From Clostridia bacterium (GTDB lineage: Bacteria > Bacillota > Clostridia > Christensenellales > CAG-917): a DNA stretch of 64,000 nucleotides. The translations under genes and the position numbers were made by a program. A model generated the notes under the pieces. The model saw only the letters and a program-made list of their open reading frames with translations, was not told where the DNA came from and searched no databases. The stretch's first letter is position 1; each line of letters starts with the position of its first letter. Positions 8,320-15,477 of this stretch are shown piece by piece. The stretch spans positions 65,548 through 129,547 of the forward strand of contig CAAFLX010000021.1 in NCBI GenBank assembly GCA_900763875.1. Reading direction: 5' to 3'.

Positions 8320-9306
8320 TTACTTTTCAAAGCCGTGCGGATGAGTCGAGTGCCACTTCCACGCCGAGGACACGATGCTTTCGAGGCTGTCGTATCTCGG
8401 TTTCCAACCAAGCTCTTTCTTGATCTTGTCGCTTGATGCAACGAGGGTTGCCGGGTCGCCGGGTCGACGTCCTTCAACCACCCTGTTGATGTGAAGTCCC
8501 GTCACCTTTTCGGTCACGTCGATGACTTCTTTGACGCTGAATCCGTTGCCATTGCCGAGGTTGTAATAGGTTGATTTTCCGCCGTTTTTCAAATAGTCGA
8601 GCGCGCGGATATGTGCGTCGGCAAGGTCGGTGATGTGGATATAGTCGCGCACGCAAGTGCCGTCGGGAGTGGGATAATCGTCGCCGAAAATGCCGATGTG
8701 ATCTCTCGTACCGTTGGCAACTTGCAAAATGATGGGGATGAGGTGCGATTCGGGATTGTGCGCCTCTCCGATCTCACCGCTCTTGTGTGCGCCTGCGGCG
8801 TTGAAATAGCGCAATGCAACGTATTTAAGACCGTATGCCTTGTCATAATCTTGCATAAACTGCTCCATCATAAGTTTGGTTTGACCGTACACGCTGGTTG
8901 GGCGTTGAGGGCTGTCCTCGGTGATGAGTCCGTCGCCGCAATCGCCATACGTCGCCGCCGATGACGAAAAAACCAAATATTTGACGTTTTCGGCAATCAT
9001 GGCATCCAAGAGCGCAAGCGTGCCTGCAACGTTGTTGTGATAATACTTGGCAGGATTAACCATGCTTTCTCCAACAAGGGAGTACGCCGCAAAGTGAATG
9101 ACCGAATCGACGTTGTATTTTTTGAACGTTTCGCGCAAAAGTTCGACGTCAAAAATGTCACCCTTGACGAAAGGTACGTCGACGGGAACGGATTCAATAT
9201 GCCCCGTGACGAGATTGTCGTAAACCACGACGTCCAAGTTTCTTTCTTTGAGTTCTCTTACGCAATGAGAGCCGATATAACCTGCTCCGCCCGTAACCAA
9301 AATCAT
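8320..9306 (-). CDS. galE: UDP-glucose 4-epimerase
   Basis: 328-residue short-chain dehydrogenase/reductase of the extended GalE type. The NAD-binding glycine motif GGAGYIG is at the N-terminus, the catalytic tyrosine/lysine in SVYGQTK (YxxxK), and ALRYFNAAGA, RDYIHITDLADAH and GRRPGDPATLVAS are family blocks. It interconverts UDP-glucose and UDP-galactose. The ATG at 9306 has a GGAG SD and a TTGCAA-17-TATAAT promoter about 60 nt upstream that overlaps the divergent dinB promoter. It is followed by galU. Confidence 0.95.
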   Translation of the reverse strand: MILVTGGAGYIGSHCVRELKERNLDVVVYDNLVTGHIESVPVDVPFVKGDIFDVELLRETFKKYNVDSVIHFAAYSLVGESMVNPAKYYHNNVAGTLALLDAMIAENVKYLVFSSSAATYGDCGDGLITEDSPQRPTSVYGQTKLMMEQFMQDYDKAYGLKYVALRYFNAAGAHKSGEIGEAHNPESHLIPIILQVANGTRDHIGIFGDDYPTPDGTCVRDYIHITDLADAHIRALDYLKNGGKSTYYNLGNGNGFSVKEVIDVTEKVTGLHINRVVEGRRPGDPATLVASSDKIKKELGWKPRYDSLESIVSSAWKWHSTHPHGFEK

Positions 9307-9363
9307 ATATCACTCCTCGCACGTCCTCGCACGTAGGGCGCGCCAATGTTTATTCTATGAAAT

Positions 9364-9392
9364 ATTATAAACTACAACCGCTTGTTTTGCAA
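9364..9392 (-). promoter_or_regulatory. galE promoter, overlapping the dinB promoter
   Basis: Minus-strand TTGCAA (9392-9387), 17-bp spacer, TATAAT (9369-9364). Its -35 hexamer shares base 9387 with the -35 of the plus-strand dinB promoter and overlaps its spacer, so the two polymerase sites are mutually exclusive. Confidence 0.75.
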
Positions 9393-9410
9393 GGCAAAAT
9401 TGTGTATAAT
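9382..9410 (+). promoter_or_regulatory. dinB promoter, predicted leaderless start
   Basis: TTGTTT (9382-9387), 17-bp spacer, TATAAT (9405-9410). The predicted +1 coincides with the in-frame GTG at 9417, 6 nt after the -10, so the message would have no leader and no SD. Confidence 0.65.
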
Positions 9411-9416
9411 CAAATT

Positions 9417-10652
9417 GTGGGAAAAACAATTTTGCATTGCGACCTAAACAACTTCTACGCGTCGGTGGAACAAAAACTGCATCCCGAATACGACGGGATG
9501 CCTCTTGCCGTGTGCGGAAACCCCGAGGCTAGGCACGGAATCGTGCTTGCAAAAAACCAACTAGCCAAAAAAGCGGGCGTGCAAACGGGCGAAACGCTGT
9601 GGTCGGCAAGGCAAAAATGCCCCGATATTATCTTCGTTCAACCGCATTTTGACGAGTACGTCAAACACTCCAAACAGGTTTTTGAAATCTACACGCAATT
9701 CACCGACAGAGTGGAAAGTTTCGGCATAGACGAGTGCTGGCTTGACGTGACAGGCTCAAAACGCCTCTTTGGCGACGGAGTCACAATCGCAAATACGCTC
9801 AGAGAGCTTGTCAAACAAAAGACGGGGCTTACGATTTCGGTGGGCGTGTCTTTCACAAAAACCTTGGCAAAACTCGGCAGCGACCTCAAAAAGCCCGACG
9901 CAACCACATTGCTCGACGAGGAGCATTATATGGACGTCATCGGGGAAATGTCGCCATCCGAGATGATTATGATTGGCAAACAGACTTCCGAAAAACTGAA
10001 AAAGCTGAATATACGCACCATCAGGCAACTTGCAAACGCAAATCGTGACGCTTTGCGTCACGTGTTCGGAATCGTTGCCGACAATATGGTCAACGCCGCC
10101 CAAGGCGTGGAAACGGAAGAAGTCAAGCATTACTACGATATTCGCGTGCCCAAAAGCGTATCGAACGGCACGACCACTCCTCGCGATATTAAAAATTTGA
10201 ACGAGGCAAAAATCATCGTTTATGCCCTTGCGGATATGGTTGCGCTGCGCCTTAGAAGTTTCAACCTCGTGGCAAACGGCGTGGGATTGTCCATAAAAAA
10301 TCCCGCTCTGCAATGGACGTCAAAGCAAGTTCCGCTTTCTCCTGCAAGCGCAAATTCGGGCGCAATCGCAAAAGCCGCAATCGCCTTGCTTGAAAAAATG
10401 CATAATTGGAGCGAACCTTTAAGAGCAATCACCATTGCCGCAATTAGGCTTGAAAACAAGGACGGCGTGCAAATAAGCCTCTTTGACGAGCCCAACAACA
10501 AAGCCGACAAACTTGAAAAAACCATAGACGACATACGAGCAAAGTACGGATACGGTTGCGTGCAGCGAGGCATACTGCTTGACAACGACCTCACGGGCAA
10601 TTTGCACGAGGACGACGATTTCAGACCCTTCCATCAATCAAAAACCACTTGA
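9417..10652 (+). CDS. dinB: DNA polymerase IV (Y-family translesion polymerase)
   Basis: About 411 residues if started at GTG 9417; the frame stays open upstream to an ATG at 9357. I prefer the GTG because Y-family enzymes place the first catalytic strand (here ILHCDLNNFYASVE) a few residues from the start, and because the ATG at 9357 lies upstream of the promoter. Visible features are the palm Asp in CDLNNFYASVE, the second metal-site motif FGIDECWLDV, the steric-gate region, SVGVSFTKTLAKLGSDLKKP (helix-hairpin-helix region) and a C-terminal little-finger domain. It copies damaged templates with low fidelity. No LexA-like box is visible at the promoter. Confidence 0.92.
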   Translation: MGKTILHCDLNNFYASVEQKLHPEYDGMPLAVCGNPEARHGIVLAKNQLAKKAGVQTGETLWSARQKCPDIIFVQPHFDEYVKHSKQVFEIYTQFTDRVESFGIDECWLDVTGSKRLFGDGVTIANTLRELVKQKTGLTISVGVSFTKTLAKLGSDLKKPDATTLLDEEHYMDVIGEMSPSEMIMIGKQTSEKLKKLNIRTIRQLANANRDALRHVFGIVADNMVNAAQGVETEEVKHYYDIRVPKSVSNGTTTPRDIKNLNEAKIIVYALADMVALRLRSFNLVANGVGLSIKNPALQWTSKQVPLSPASANSGAIAKAAIALLEKMHNWSEPLRAITIAAIRLENKDGVQISLFDEPNNKADKLEKTIDDIRAKYGYGCVQRGILLDNDLTGNLHEDDDFRPFHQSKTT

Positions 10653-10700
10653 CGCGCTTTTTGCAAAATATATGCAAAATTTCAAAACAAACCAAAATTC

Positions 10701-10736
10701 AAACACGATATACAACACCTATCGTGTTTTATTTTT
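10701..10736 (+). terminator. Rho-independent terminator after dinB
   Basis: A 10-bp perfect stem AAACACGATA / TATCGTGTTT with a 9-nt loop, followed by TTTTATTTTT, 49 nt after the dinB stop. The rest of 10653-11000 is AT-rich, holds an imperfect palindrome around 10789-10815 (CAACAC ... GTGTTG) and the promoter of the next gene, and no ORF I can support. Confidence 0.8.
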
Positions 10737-10882
10737 ACAAATTTAGGCATTTTTGCACGCAAATCTCCTAATTTTGCCTCACTTTTGCACAACACATACA
10801 CGAATCGTGTTGCATAACCGCATAATACTTTTCGTGTCTTTTGCGCTTTTTGTCGATTTTTGCGGCAAGTTGAATATTCCGT

Positions 10883-10911
10883 TTTACATTATAGATTATT
10901 TTATTTATAAT
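10883..10911 (+). promoter_or_regulatory. Promoter of the Na/Pi-rdgB-phosphodiesterase unit
   Basis: TTTACA (10883-10888), 17-bp spacer, TATAAT (10906-10911). The leader of about 83 nt contains a small GGAG/CTCC hairpin and a GCACG/CGTGC hairpin before the start codon, which lacks an obvious SD. Confidence 0.7.
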
Positions 10912-11000
10912 TATAAAAGGCAATAATCAGGACTGTAAAAATCGGCTTACGCCACGGAGTATTCTCCTCGCGCACGTACGGGCGTGCAAAACATCTTATT

Positions 11001-12704
11001 ATGACACCGGTTCAAATCGCAACGGCAGTTTTATCTCTGATAGCAGGCATTGGCGTTTTTCTCATCGCCTGTTCTATGATGAGCACAAATCTCGAATCCG
11101 TCAGCTCAAACAAACTCAAACAACTCTTTGCAAGGACGTCGAAAAGCAAACTTGTCGGCGTTGGTATCGGAACAATCGCAACAGCGGCAATCCAATCTTC
11201 AGGCGCAACCTCGGTTATGGTCATAGGCTTTGTCAACGCCGGCATTATGTCGCTTATGCAAGCCGCAACCGTTATTTATGGAGCAAATATCGGCACGACC
11301 ATCACGGGTCAAATAACCGCGCTTGGCATGTTTGAAAATACAATTTCAACCGGCATCGTTTTTGCAACGTTTGCGGGCATTGGCGCATTCATCATGGCAT
11401 TTGCAAAAAAAGACCTGGTAAAAAAGATTGGCGGCATCTTGGCAGGCTTTGGTATGCTGTTCGTCGGACTCGATATGATGAGCGCATCAATGGAAACGTT
11501 TGCCGCTCTCGGCGCAGTTAAAAATTTTCTCGCTTCAATCAGCAATCCGATTTTACTCGTTTTAATCGGTACTGTTCTAACTGCTATTATCCAAAGCTCG
11601 TCCGTTATGACATCGATTGCAATCACTATGGTATTTTCGGGGCTGATAAACCTTGACCAAGGCATCTATTTAACAATGGGTTCAAATATCGGTTCGTGCG
11701 TTGTGGCAATCATCGCAGGTCTTACATCAGGAACAAACGCAAAACGCACTGCTCTTTTACACTTGTTGTTCAACGTATCGGGCGTGGTGATTTTTATGAT
11801 TGTAGCAATGATGATGCGAGAAATCTCAAAAGCTGTAAATCCGGAAAAAGTCATTACGTTCGGTTATCTTTTCGGCAAAATGTTCCCCGACGTGCCTCAA
11901 ACCCAACTTGCAATGTTCCACACAGTTTTCAACGTCATTACCGTTGCAATCGTATTGCCTTTTACAAACTTGTCTGTAAAACTCGTTTGCAAGATACTGC
12001 CTGAAAAGAAATCTGACATTCAACTCGACGAGCATTTATTCTTCATCGACGAGCATATGCTTTCAACTCCGCCTATCGCCGTTCAACAAACCAAAAACGA
12101 AATCGTCAATATGGCGGAAATCGCTCTGCACAACTTCGACCTTGCTTGCGACATAATCTGCACGCTTGACTACTCGCAAATCGAGCAATTCCGCAAAAAC
12201 GAAAAAGAACTCAATTTCCTCAACAAGGAGATTGCAAGGTTTGTCGTCAAACTCTCAAAACTCGAAATGAACGACGCCGACCACAACTATTTGGCAACCA
12301 CGTTCCACACCGTAACCGACCTCGAACGCGTTGGCGACTACGCCGAAAACATCGTCGAATACGCCGACAAACTCAAAGAGTTCGACCAAAAATTCTCCGA
12401 CGTGGCAATCGAGGAGGTGCGCCACCTTCAAAGCCGAATAAACGACTTGTTCCAAAAGGTTATGAAAGCCTACGTCAACTGCGACTGCTCGTCGCTGGAC
12501 GAGGCAAACGTCATCGAGGACGAAATCGACGACCTCACCGAGGCTATGGGCGCAAATCACATCGAAAGACTCCGCGCAGGAAATTGTACGCCCGACGTCG
12601 GCGCGCAATACCTCTCGCTCGCCTCCAACTCCGAGCGTGTCGCCGACCACTTTATGAACGTGGCAAAATCAATAAAAGGCGTCTCAAAAAAGAAAAAGGA
12701 CTGA
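11001..12704 (+). CDS. Na+/phosphate cotransporter with C-terminal PhoU-like domain
   Basis: 567 residues of the NptA/YjbB family. It is an inner-membrane protein with about eight or nine hydrophobic segments arranged as an inverted repeat, each half carrying the diagnostic QSS motif (QSSGATSVMVIGF early, QSSSVMTSIAITM mid). The last 200 residues are a soluble helical PhoU-like domain (FHTVTDLERVGDYAENIVEYADK ... SLASNSERVADHF). It moves inorganic phosphate with sodium. It is first in a short operon, with rdgB 3 nt downstream. The start codon has no clear SD despite a leader of about 83 nt. Confidence 0.93.
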   Translation: MTPVQIATAVLSLIAGIGVFLIACSMMSTNLESVSSNKLKQLFARTSKSKLVGVGIGTIATAAIQSSGATSVMVIGFVNAGIMSLMQAATVIYGANIGTTITGQITALGMFENTISTGIVFATFAGIGAFIMAFAKKDLVKKIGGILAGFGMLFVGLDMMSASMETFAALGAVKNFLASISNPILLVLIGTVLTAIIQSSSVMTSIAITMVFSGLINLDQGIYLTMGSNIGSCVVAIIAGLTSGTNAKRTALLHLLFNVSGVVIFMIVAMMMREISKAVNPEKVITFGYLFGKMFPDVPQTQLAMFHTVFNVITVAIVLPFTNLSVKLVCKILPEKKSDIQLDEHLFFIDEHMLSTPPIAVQQTKNEIVNMAEIALHNFDLACDIICTLDYSQIEQFRKNEKELNFLNKEIARFVVKLSKLEMNDADHNYLATTFHTVTDLERVGDYAENIVEYADKLKEFDQKFSDVAIEEVRHLQSRINDLFQKVMKAYVNCDCSSLDEANVIEDEIDDLTEAMGANHIERLRAGNCTPDVGAQYLSLASNSERVADHFMNVAKSIKGVSKKKKD

Positions 12705-12707
12705 CAT

Positions 12708-13292
12708 ATGAAACTCGCAATCGCAACCAACAACGCTCACAAACTTGACGAAATCAGAGCCATTCTCGGCAACTCGTTTGACGAACTTTTGTCGCTCAAA
12801 GACCTGGGAATAGATGTTGACGTCGAAGAAACGGGCACGACGCTCGAAGAAAATTCACTCCTCAAAGCTCGCACTATTTGCGACATATGCAAGATGCCGA
12901 CGCTTGCCGACGATACCGGGCTTATGGTGGACGCGCTAGACGGCGCGCCGGGGGTGTATTCCGCTCGCTATGCAGGCCAGGCGCACGACGACAAAGCCAA
13001 TCGCTTATTGCTGCTCAAAAACCTCGACGGCAAGTCAAATCGCCGCGCACACTTTGCAACCGTAATCACCATTTGTTATCCAAACGGCGACTTTATCACC
13101 TCAAGCGGACGCGTTGAAGGCTCGATTTTGCACGAAGAACGTGGGACGGAAGGCTTTGGTTACGACTCGCTTTTTTACAGTGACGAGCTGAAAAAAACAT
13201 TTGCAGAGGCGTCTCAACAAGAAAAAAATTCGGTCAGTCACAGAGGCAGAGCCTTGATGGCAATGCTTGAAAAATTAAATTCGCAAAACTGA
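12708..13292 (+). CDS. rdgB: XTP/dITP diphosphatase (RdgB/HAM1)
   Basis: 194 residues. Hydrolyses non-canonical purine triphosphates (ITP, XTP, dITP) to monophosphates to keep them out of nucleic acids. Family hallmarks are ATNNAHKLDEI at the N-terminus, LADDTGLMVDAL with GAPGVYSARYAG, and GFGYDSLF plus SHRGRAL near the end. SD AAGGAC overlaps the 3' end of the transporter gene. It is followed within 4 nt by a phosphodiesterase gene, an arrangement common in Bacillota. Confidence 0.95.
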   Translation: MKLAIATNNAHKLDEIRAILGNSFDELLSLKDLGIDVDVEETGTTLEENSLLKARTICDICKMPTLADDTGLMVDALDGAPGVYSARYAGQAHDDKANRLLLLKNLDGKSNRRAHFATVITICYPNGDFITSSGRVEGSILHEERGTEGFGYDSLFYSDELKKTFAEASQQEKNSVSHRGRALMAMLEKLNSQN

Positions 13293-13296
13293 AATT

Positions 13297-13761
13297 ATGA
13301 ACACGATAATCGCGTTTTCGGACAGCCATAATATGCCGCTTCCGCGCCGCCTTGTTGAGGTTGCAAACGAGAGCAAGTACGTATTCTTCCTCGGCGACGG
13401 GATAAGTTCGCTTGGCGATATTTTGTGCCTCAAGGGCTTTCACGGCGTCAAAGGCAATTGCGATTCCTATGTGTTTCAAGACGAGGAAGTCGTCGAAATC
13501 GACGGCGTAAAAATCTTGATTACGCACGGCGACAAATACCACGTCAAACGCGGTCTTTTGGAGCTTGACTTGCGCGCGCGTGAGCTTGGTTGCACCCTCG
13601 TTTTCTACGGACATACGCACTTTGCCAAGATTGAAGAGAGTGCCGGCATCACGTTTATTTGCCCCGGCGCAATCTTTGCTCCGTACTCCGGCGCGTCCTC
13701 TTACGCCTACGTCATCGTCCACGACGGAAAATTTACCGCCAAAATCGTAAATCTAACCTAA
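13297..13761 (+). CDS. YfcE/MJ0936-type metallophosphodiesterase
   Basis: 154 residues of the small calcineurin-like phosphoesterase family. The metal-binding motifs appear in order: SDSHN (about 8-12), FLGDG, KGNCD, THGDKY and YGHTH near residue 110. Characterised relatives hydrolyse artificial phosphodiesters with Mn or Ni, and the physiological substrate is unsettled. It is cytoplasmic and last in the operon with rdgB. The SD is weak. Confidence 0.9.
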   Translation: MNTIIAFSDSHNMPLPRRLVEVANESKYVFFLGDGISSLGDILCLKGFHGVKGNCDSYVFQDEEVVEIDGVKILITHGDKYHVKRGLLELDLRARELGCTLVFYGHTHFAKIEESAGITFICPGAIFAPYSGASSYAYVIVHDGKFTAKIVNLT

Positions 13762-13767
13762 ATTTCG

Positions 13768-13796
13768 TTGACATCAAACCGCCAATGTGATAATAT
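13768..13796 (+). promoter_or_regulatory. Promoter of the tRNA operon
   Basis: TTGACA (13768-13773), 17-bp spacer, TAATAT (13791-13796), about 50 nt before tRNA-Gly. The -35 is a perfect match and the -10 is weaker. Confidence 0.65.
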
Positions 13797-13847
13797 TGTC
13801 AAGCATTGAATTGTAGATTGCTCCTTCAAGGCGCGATTTGAGTCCCT

Positions 13848-13921
13848 GCGGGTGTAGTTCAATGGTAGAATGTCAGCCTTCCAAGCTGATTGCGTGGGTC
13901 CGATTCCCATCACCCGCTCCA
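13848..13921 (+). tRNA. tRNA-Gly (TCC)
   Basis: Acceptor stem GCGGGTG / CACCCGC, loop CTTCCAA with anticodon TCC at 13880-13882, T-arm GGGTCCGATTCCC, encoded CCA 13919-13921. Confidence 0.96.
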
Positions 13922-13996
13922 TTACCGTCCTCGACGGCACGAACGCTCGCCGTTCTCAACTCAAATCTCCCCGATGTCGGCGTCTGCAAGCGCAAT

Positions 13997-14073
13997 GAGC
14001 CTGTAGCTCAGCAGGATAGAGCAACGGCCTTCTAAGCCGTGTGTCGGGAGTTCGAATCTCTTCAGGCTCGCCA
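13997..14073 (+). tRNA. tRNA-Arg (TCT)
   Basis: Acceptor stem GAGCCTG / CAGGCTC, anticodon loop CTTCTAA (TCT) between ACGGC and GCCGT, T-loop TTCGAAT, encoded CCA 14071-14073. Confidence 0.96.
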
Positions 14074-14077
14074 TTAT

Positions 14078-14155
14078 GGTGGATATAGCGCAGTTGGTTA
14101 GCGTGCCAGGTTGTGGCCCTGGAGGTCGTGGGTTCGAATCCCACTATTCACCCCA
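14078..14155 (+). tRNA. tRNA-His (GTG)
   Basis: Acceptor GTGGATA / TATTCAC with the extra G-1 (14078) facing C73, as required for histidyl tRNAs. Anticodon GTG at 14113-14115, encoded CCA. The 3' part of the gene from the T-loop onward is repeated at 14353-14422. Confidence 0.96.
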
Positions 14156-14203
14156 CTTCAACTACAATCGCTCCATACGGGGCTTACATAGCTCGAAATC
14201 GAC
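14135..14203 (+). repeat. Direct repeat copy 1: tRNA-His 3' end plus downstream 48 nt
   Basis: Starts in the T-loop (CGAATCCC) and continues past the CCA through ACTTCAACTACAATCGCTCC to AAATCGAC. The second copy is at 14353-14422, 218 bp away, with only a few differences. Confidence 0.85.
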
Positions 14204-14222
14204 GCTCCCGTCGGATTCGAAC

Positions 14223-14263
14223 GGGCAGACAATCAAACAATCCTGTGAATTGTTTGACTGCCC
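14223..14263 (+). other. Strong hairpin between the tRNA-His repeats
   Basis: GGGCAG, then TCAAACAAT / ATTGTTTGA, then CTGCCC: a 9-bp inner and 6-bp outer stem with a one-sided 4-nt bulge and a 7-nt loop. There is no U-tract. It lies inside the segment bounded by the two tRNA-His repeats. Confidence 0.6.
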
Positions 14264-14352
14264 AGGCGTGATAGTGCAGACCTTCCGTCGCCGTGCAGAC
14301 ACCAAAATGTGTGCCTGTGTCGTGCGAGATTGCTTGCAGAGGTCAAACGGCG

Positions 14353-14422
14353 CGAATCCCACTATTCACCCCACTTCAACTACAATCGCTCCATATAGGG
14401 GCTTACATAGCTTGAAATCGAC
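14353..14422 (+). repeat. Direct repeat copy 2: orphan tRNA-His 3' end
   Basis: An orphan T-loop/acceptor/CCA segment with no tRNA 5' half before it. It matches 14135-14203 apart from small changes (ATACGG versus ATATAGG, CTCG versus CTTG). It looks like the far attachment site of an integrative element or the scar of a tandem duplication. Confidence 0.85.
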
Positions 14423-14532
14423 TATTTGGTTGATTTCAACAGACGATTGCAAAAATCTTTTTACAATTGTCGAAAAAGTGCAGTAGATTTGTTGCAAAAA
14501 CTTTGTTTTGGTGATAAGATATACTGCGTTGT

Positions 14533-14607
14533 AGGGGTATCGCCAAGCGGTAAGGCACCAGATTTTGATTCTGGCATTCGTTGGTTCAAATCCAGCTACC
14601 CCTGCCA
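14533..14607 (+). tRNA. tRNA-Gln (TTG)
   Basis: Acceptor AGGGGTA / TACCCCT, anticodon loop TTTTGAT (TTG) between CCAGA and TCTGG, T-loop TTCAAAT, discriminator G and encoded CCA. Confidence 0.95.
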
Positions 14608-14609
14608 AA

Positions 14610-14685
14610 GACTCACTAGCTCAGCCGGTAGAGCACCGCACTTTTAATGCGATGGTCCGGAGTTCGAATCTCCGGTGGGTCACCA
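14610..14685 (+). tRNA. tRNA-Lys (TTT)
   Basis: Acceptor GACTCAC / GTGGGTC, anticodon loop CTTTTAA (TTT), T-arm CCGGAGTTCGAATCTCCGG, encoded CCA 14683-14685. It starts 2 nt after tRNA-Gln. Confidence 0.96.
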
Positions 14686-14687
14686 CG

Positions 14688-14729
14688 AATAACCTAACTT
14701 GAATTTCCAAGTTAGGTTATTATTTTTTT
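14688..14729 (+). terminator. Terminator of the tRNA operon
   Basis: A perfect 14-bp stem (AATAACCTAACTTG with its complement), 6-nt loop, then seven T (14723-14729), 2 nt after tRNA-Lys. Confidence 0.92.
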
Positions 14730-14751
14730 GTCTTTTTCGGGGTGTTTTGCG

Positions 14752-15477
14752 CTATTCCACCCTTATCTCAACCATAATCTTGCGTTTTGTGGACCAGCGT
14801 CTTGAAATGATTGTTTTGGGTTGCTTTATGCCCTCATAAATTACAAATCCCCGATCTTCGTCGGGGACGGTGTTTATCGGGGATTTGAATATTATTTGTA
14901 TTTTATCATCGTACATTATCACTTCTTTTACCAAATACTCAATAAGCATTCGCGGTTCCATTTCGAGCGCGTCCGAATAAAACTCTTTTATCTGCGCTCT
15001 TGTCAATGGCGTTGCCTGTTTGCTCTGTTCTATCAGTATTTCTCGCTCAAGTTTCTCTTGTTGCTCTTCAAGGTCTTGCAATCGCTTTGCAGTTGTTTTC
15101 GACACAATTCCGTTTTGTATGGCGTTGGCGATGTTTTCGAGTTGTTTGTCTATCTTAGTTTTCTCTTTCAAAAGTGCGTTCACGGTTGAATTGTTCTTTA
15201 TGTTTTCTTCCTGCGTTTCAAGCAAATTCTTTGTTATATACTCTATCGCTCCCGGGCGATTCAACTCATCTATGATTGCGTTTACGACAATATCTTCTAG
15301 GTACTCTTTGCGCACTTGACTTTTCGTGCAACCGTTGTGATATTTCTTTTTGCCGGCGCATTTATAGTATCTGTTTGTTTCGCCGTTTGATGCCGTTCCC
15401 GTTTCCGAATACATCGGCATTCCAAGCCGCATATTAAGTTTTCCCTCGCCGATCATCCAGCGTGATAACATAGTCAT
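14752..15477 (-). pseudogene. Remnant of a large serine recombinase (C-terminal part)
   Basis: About 240 codons matching the C-terminal half of phage/ICE-type serine recombinases. It has a zinc-ribbon remnant (GMPMYSETGTASNGE then RYYKCAGKK, NGCTKSQVRKEYLEDIVVNAI), the long coiled-coil (about 95-150) and the terminal DDKIQIIFKSP block. The catalytic resolvase domain is absent. Where relatives have KLxCGxCGxPMY, this reads KLNMRLGMPMY. The first zinc cysteines are lost, apparently through a local frameshift (ICG can be read in the next frame). The frame abuts the TagF-like gene. It is likely a decayed integrase left beside the tRNA cluster when the adjacent island arrived or was rearranged. 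Confidence 0.75.

Noticed and set aside
14076..14486. Open frame across the tRNA-His region
   Set aside because: It translates tRNA genes and their duplicated end and has no coding signal.
14752..15477. Functional integrase
   Set aside because: No resolvase catalytic domain is present and the first zinc cysteines are lost, so it is annotated as a remnant.
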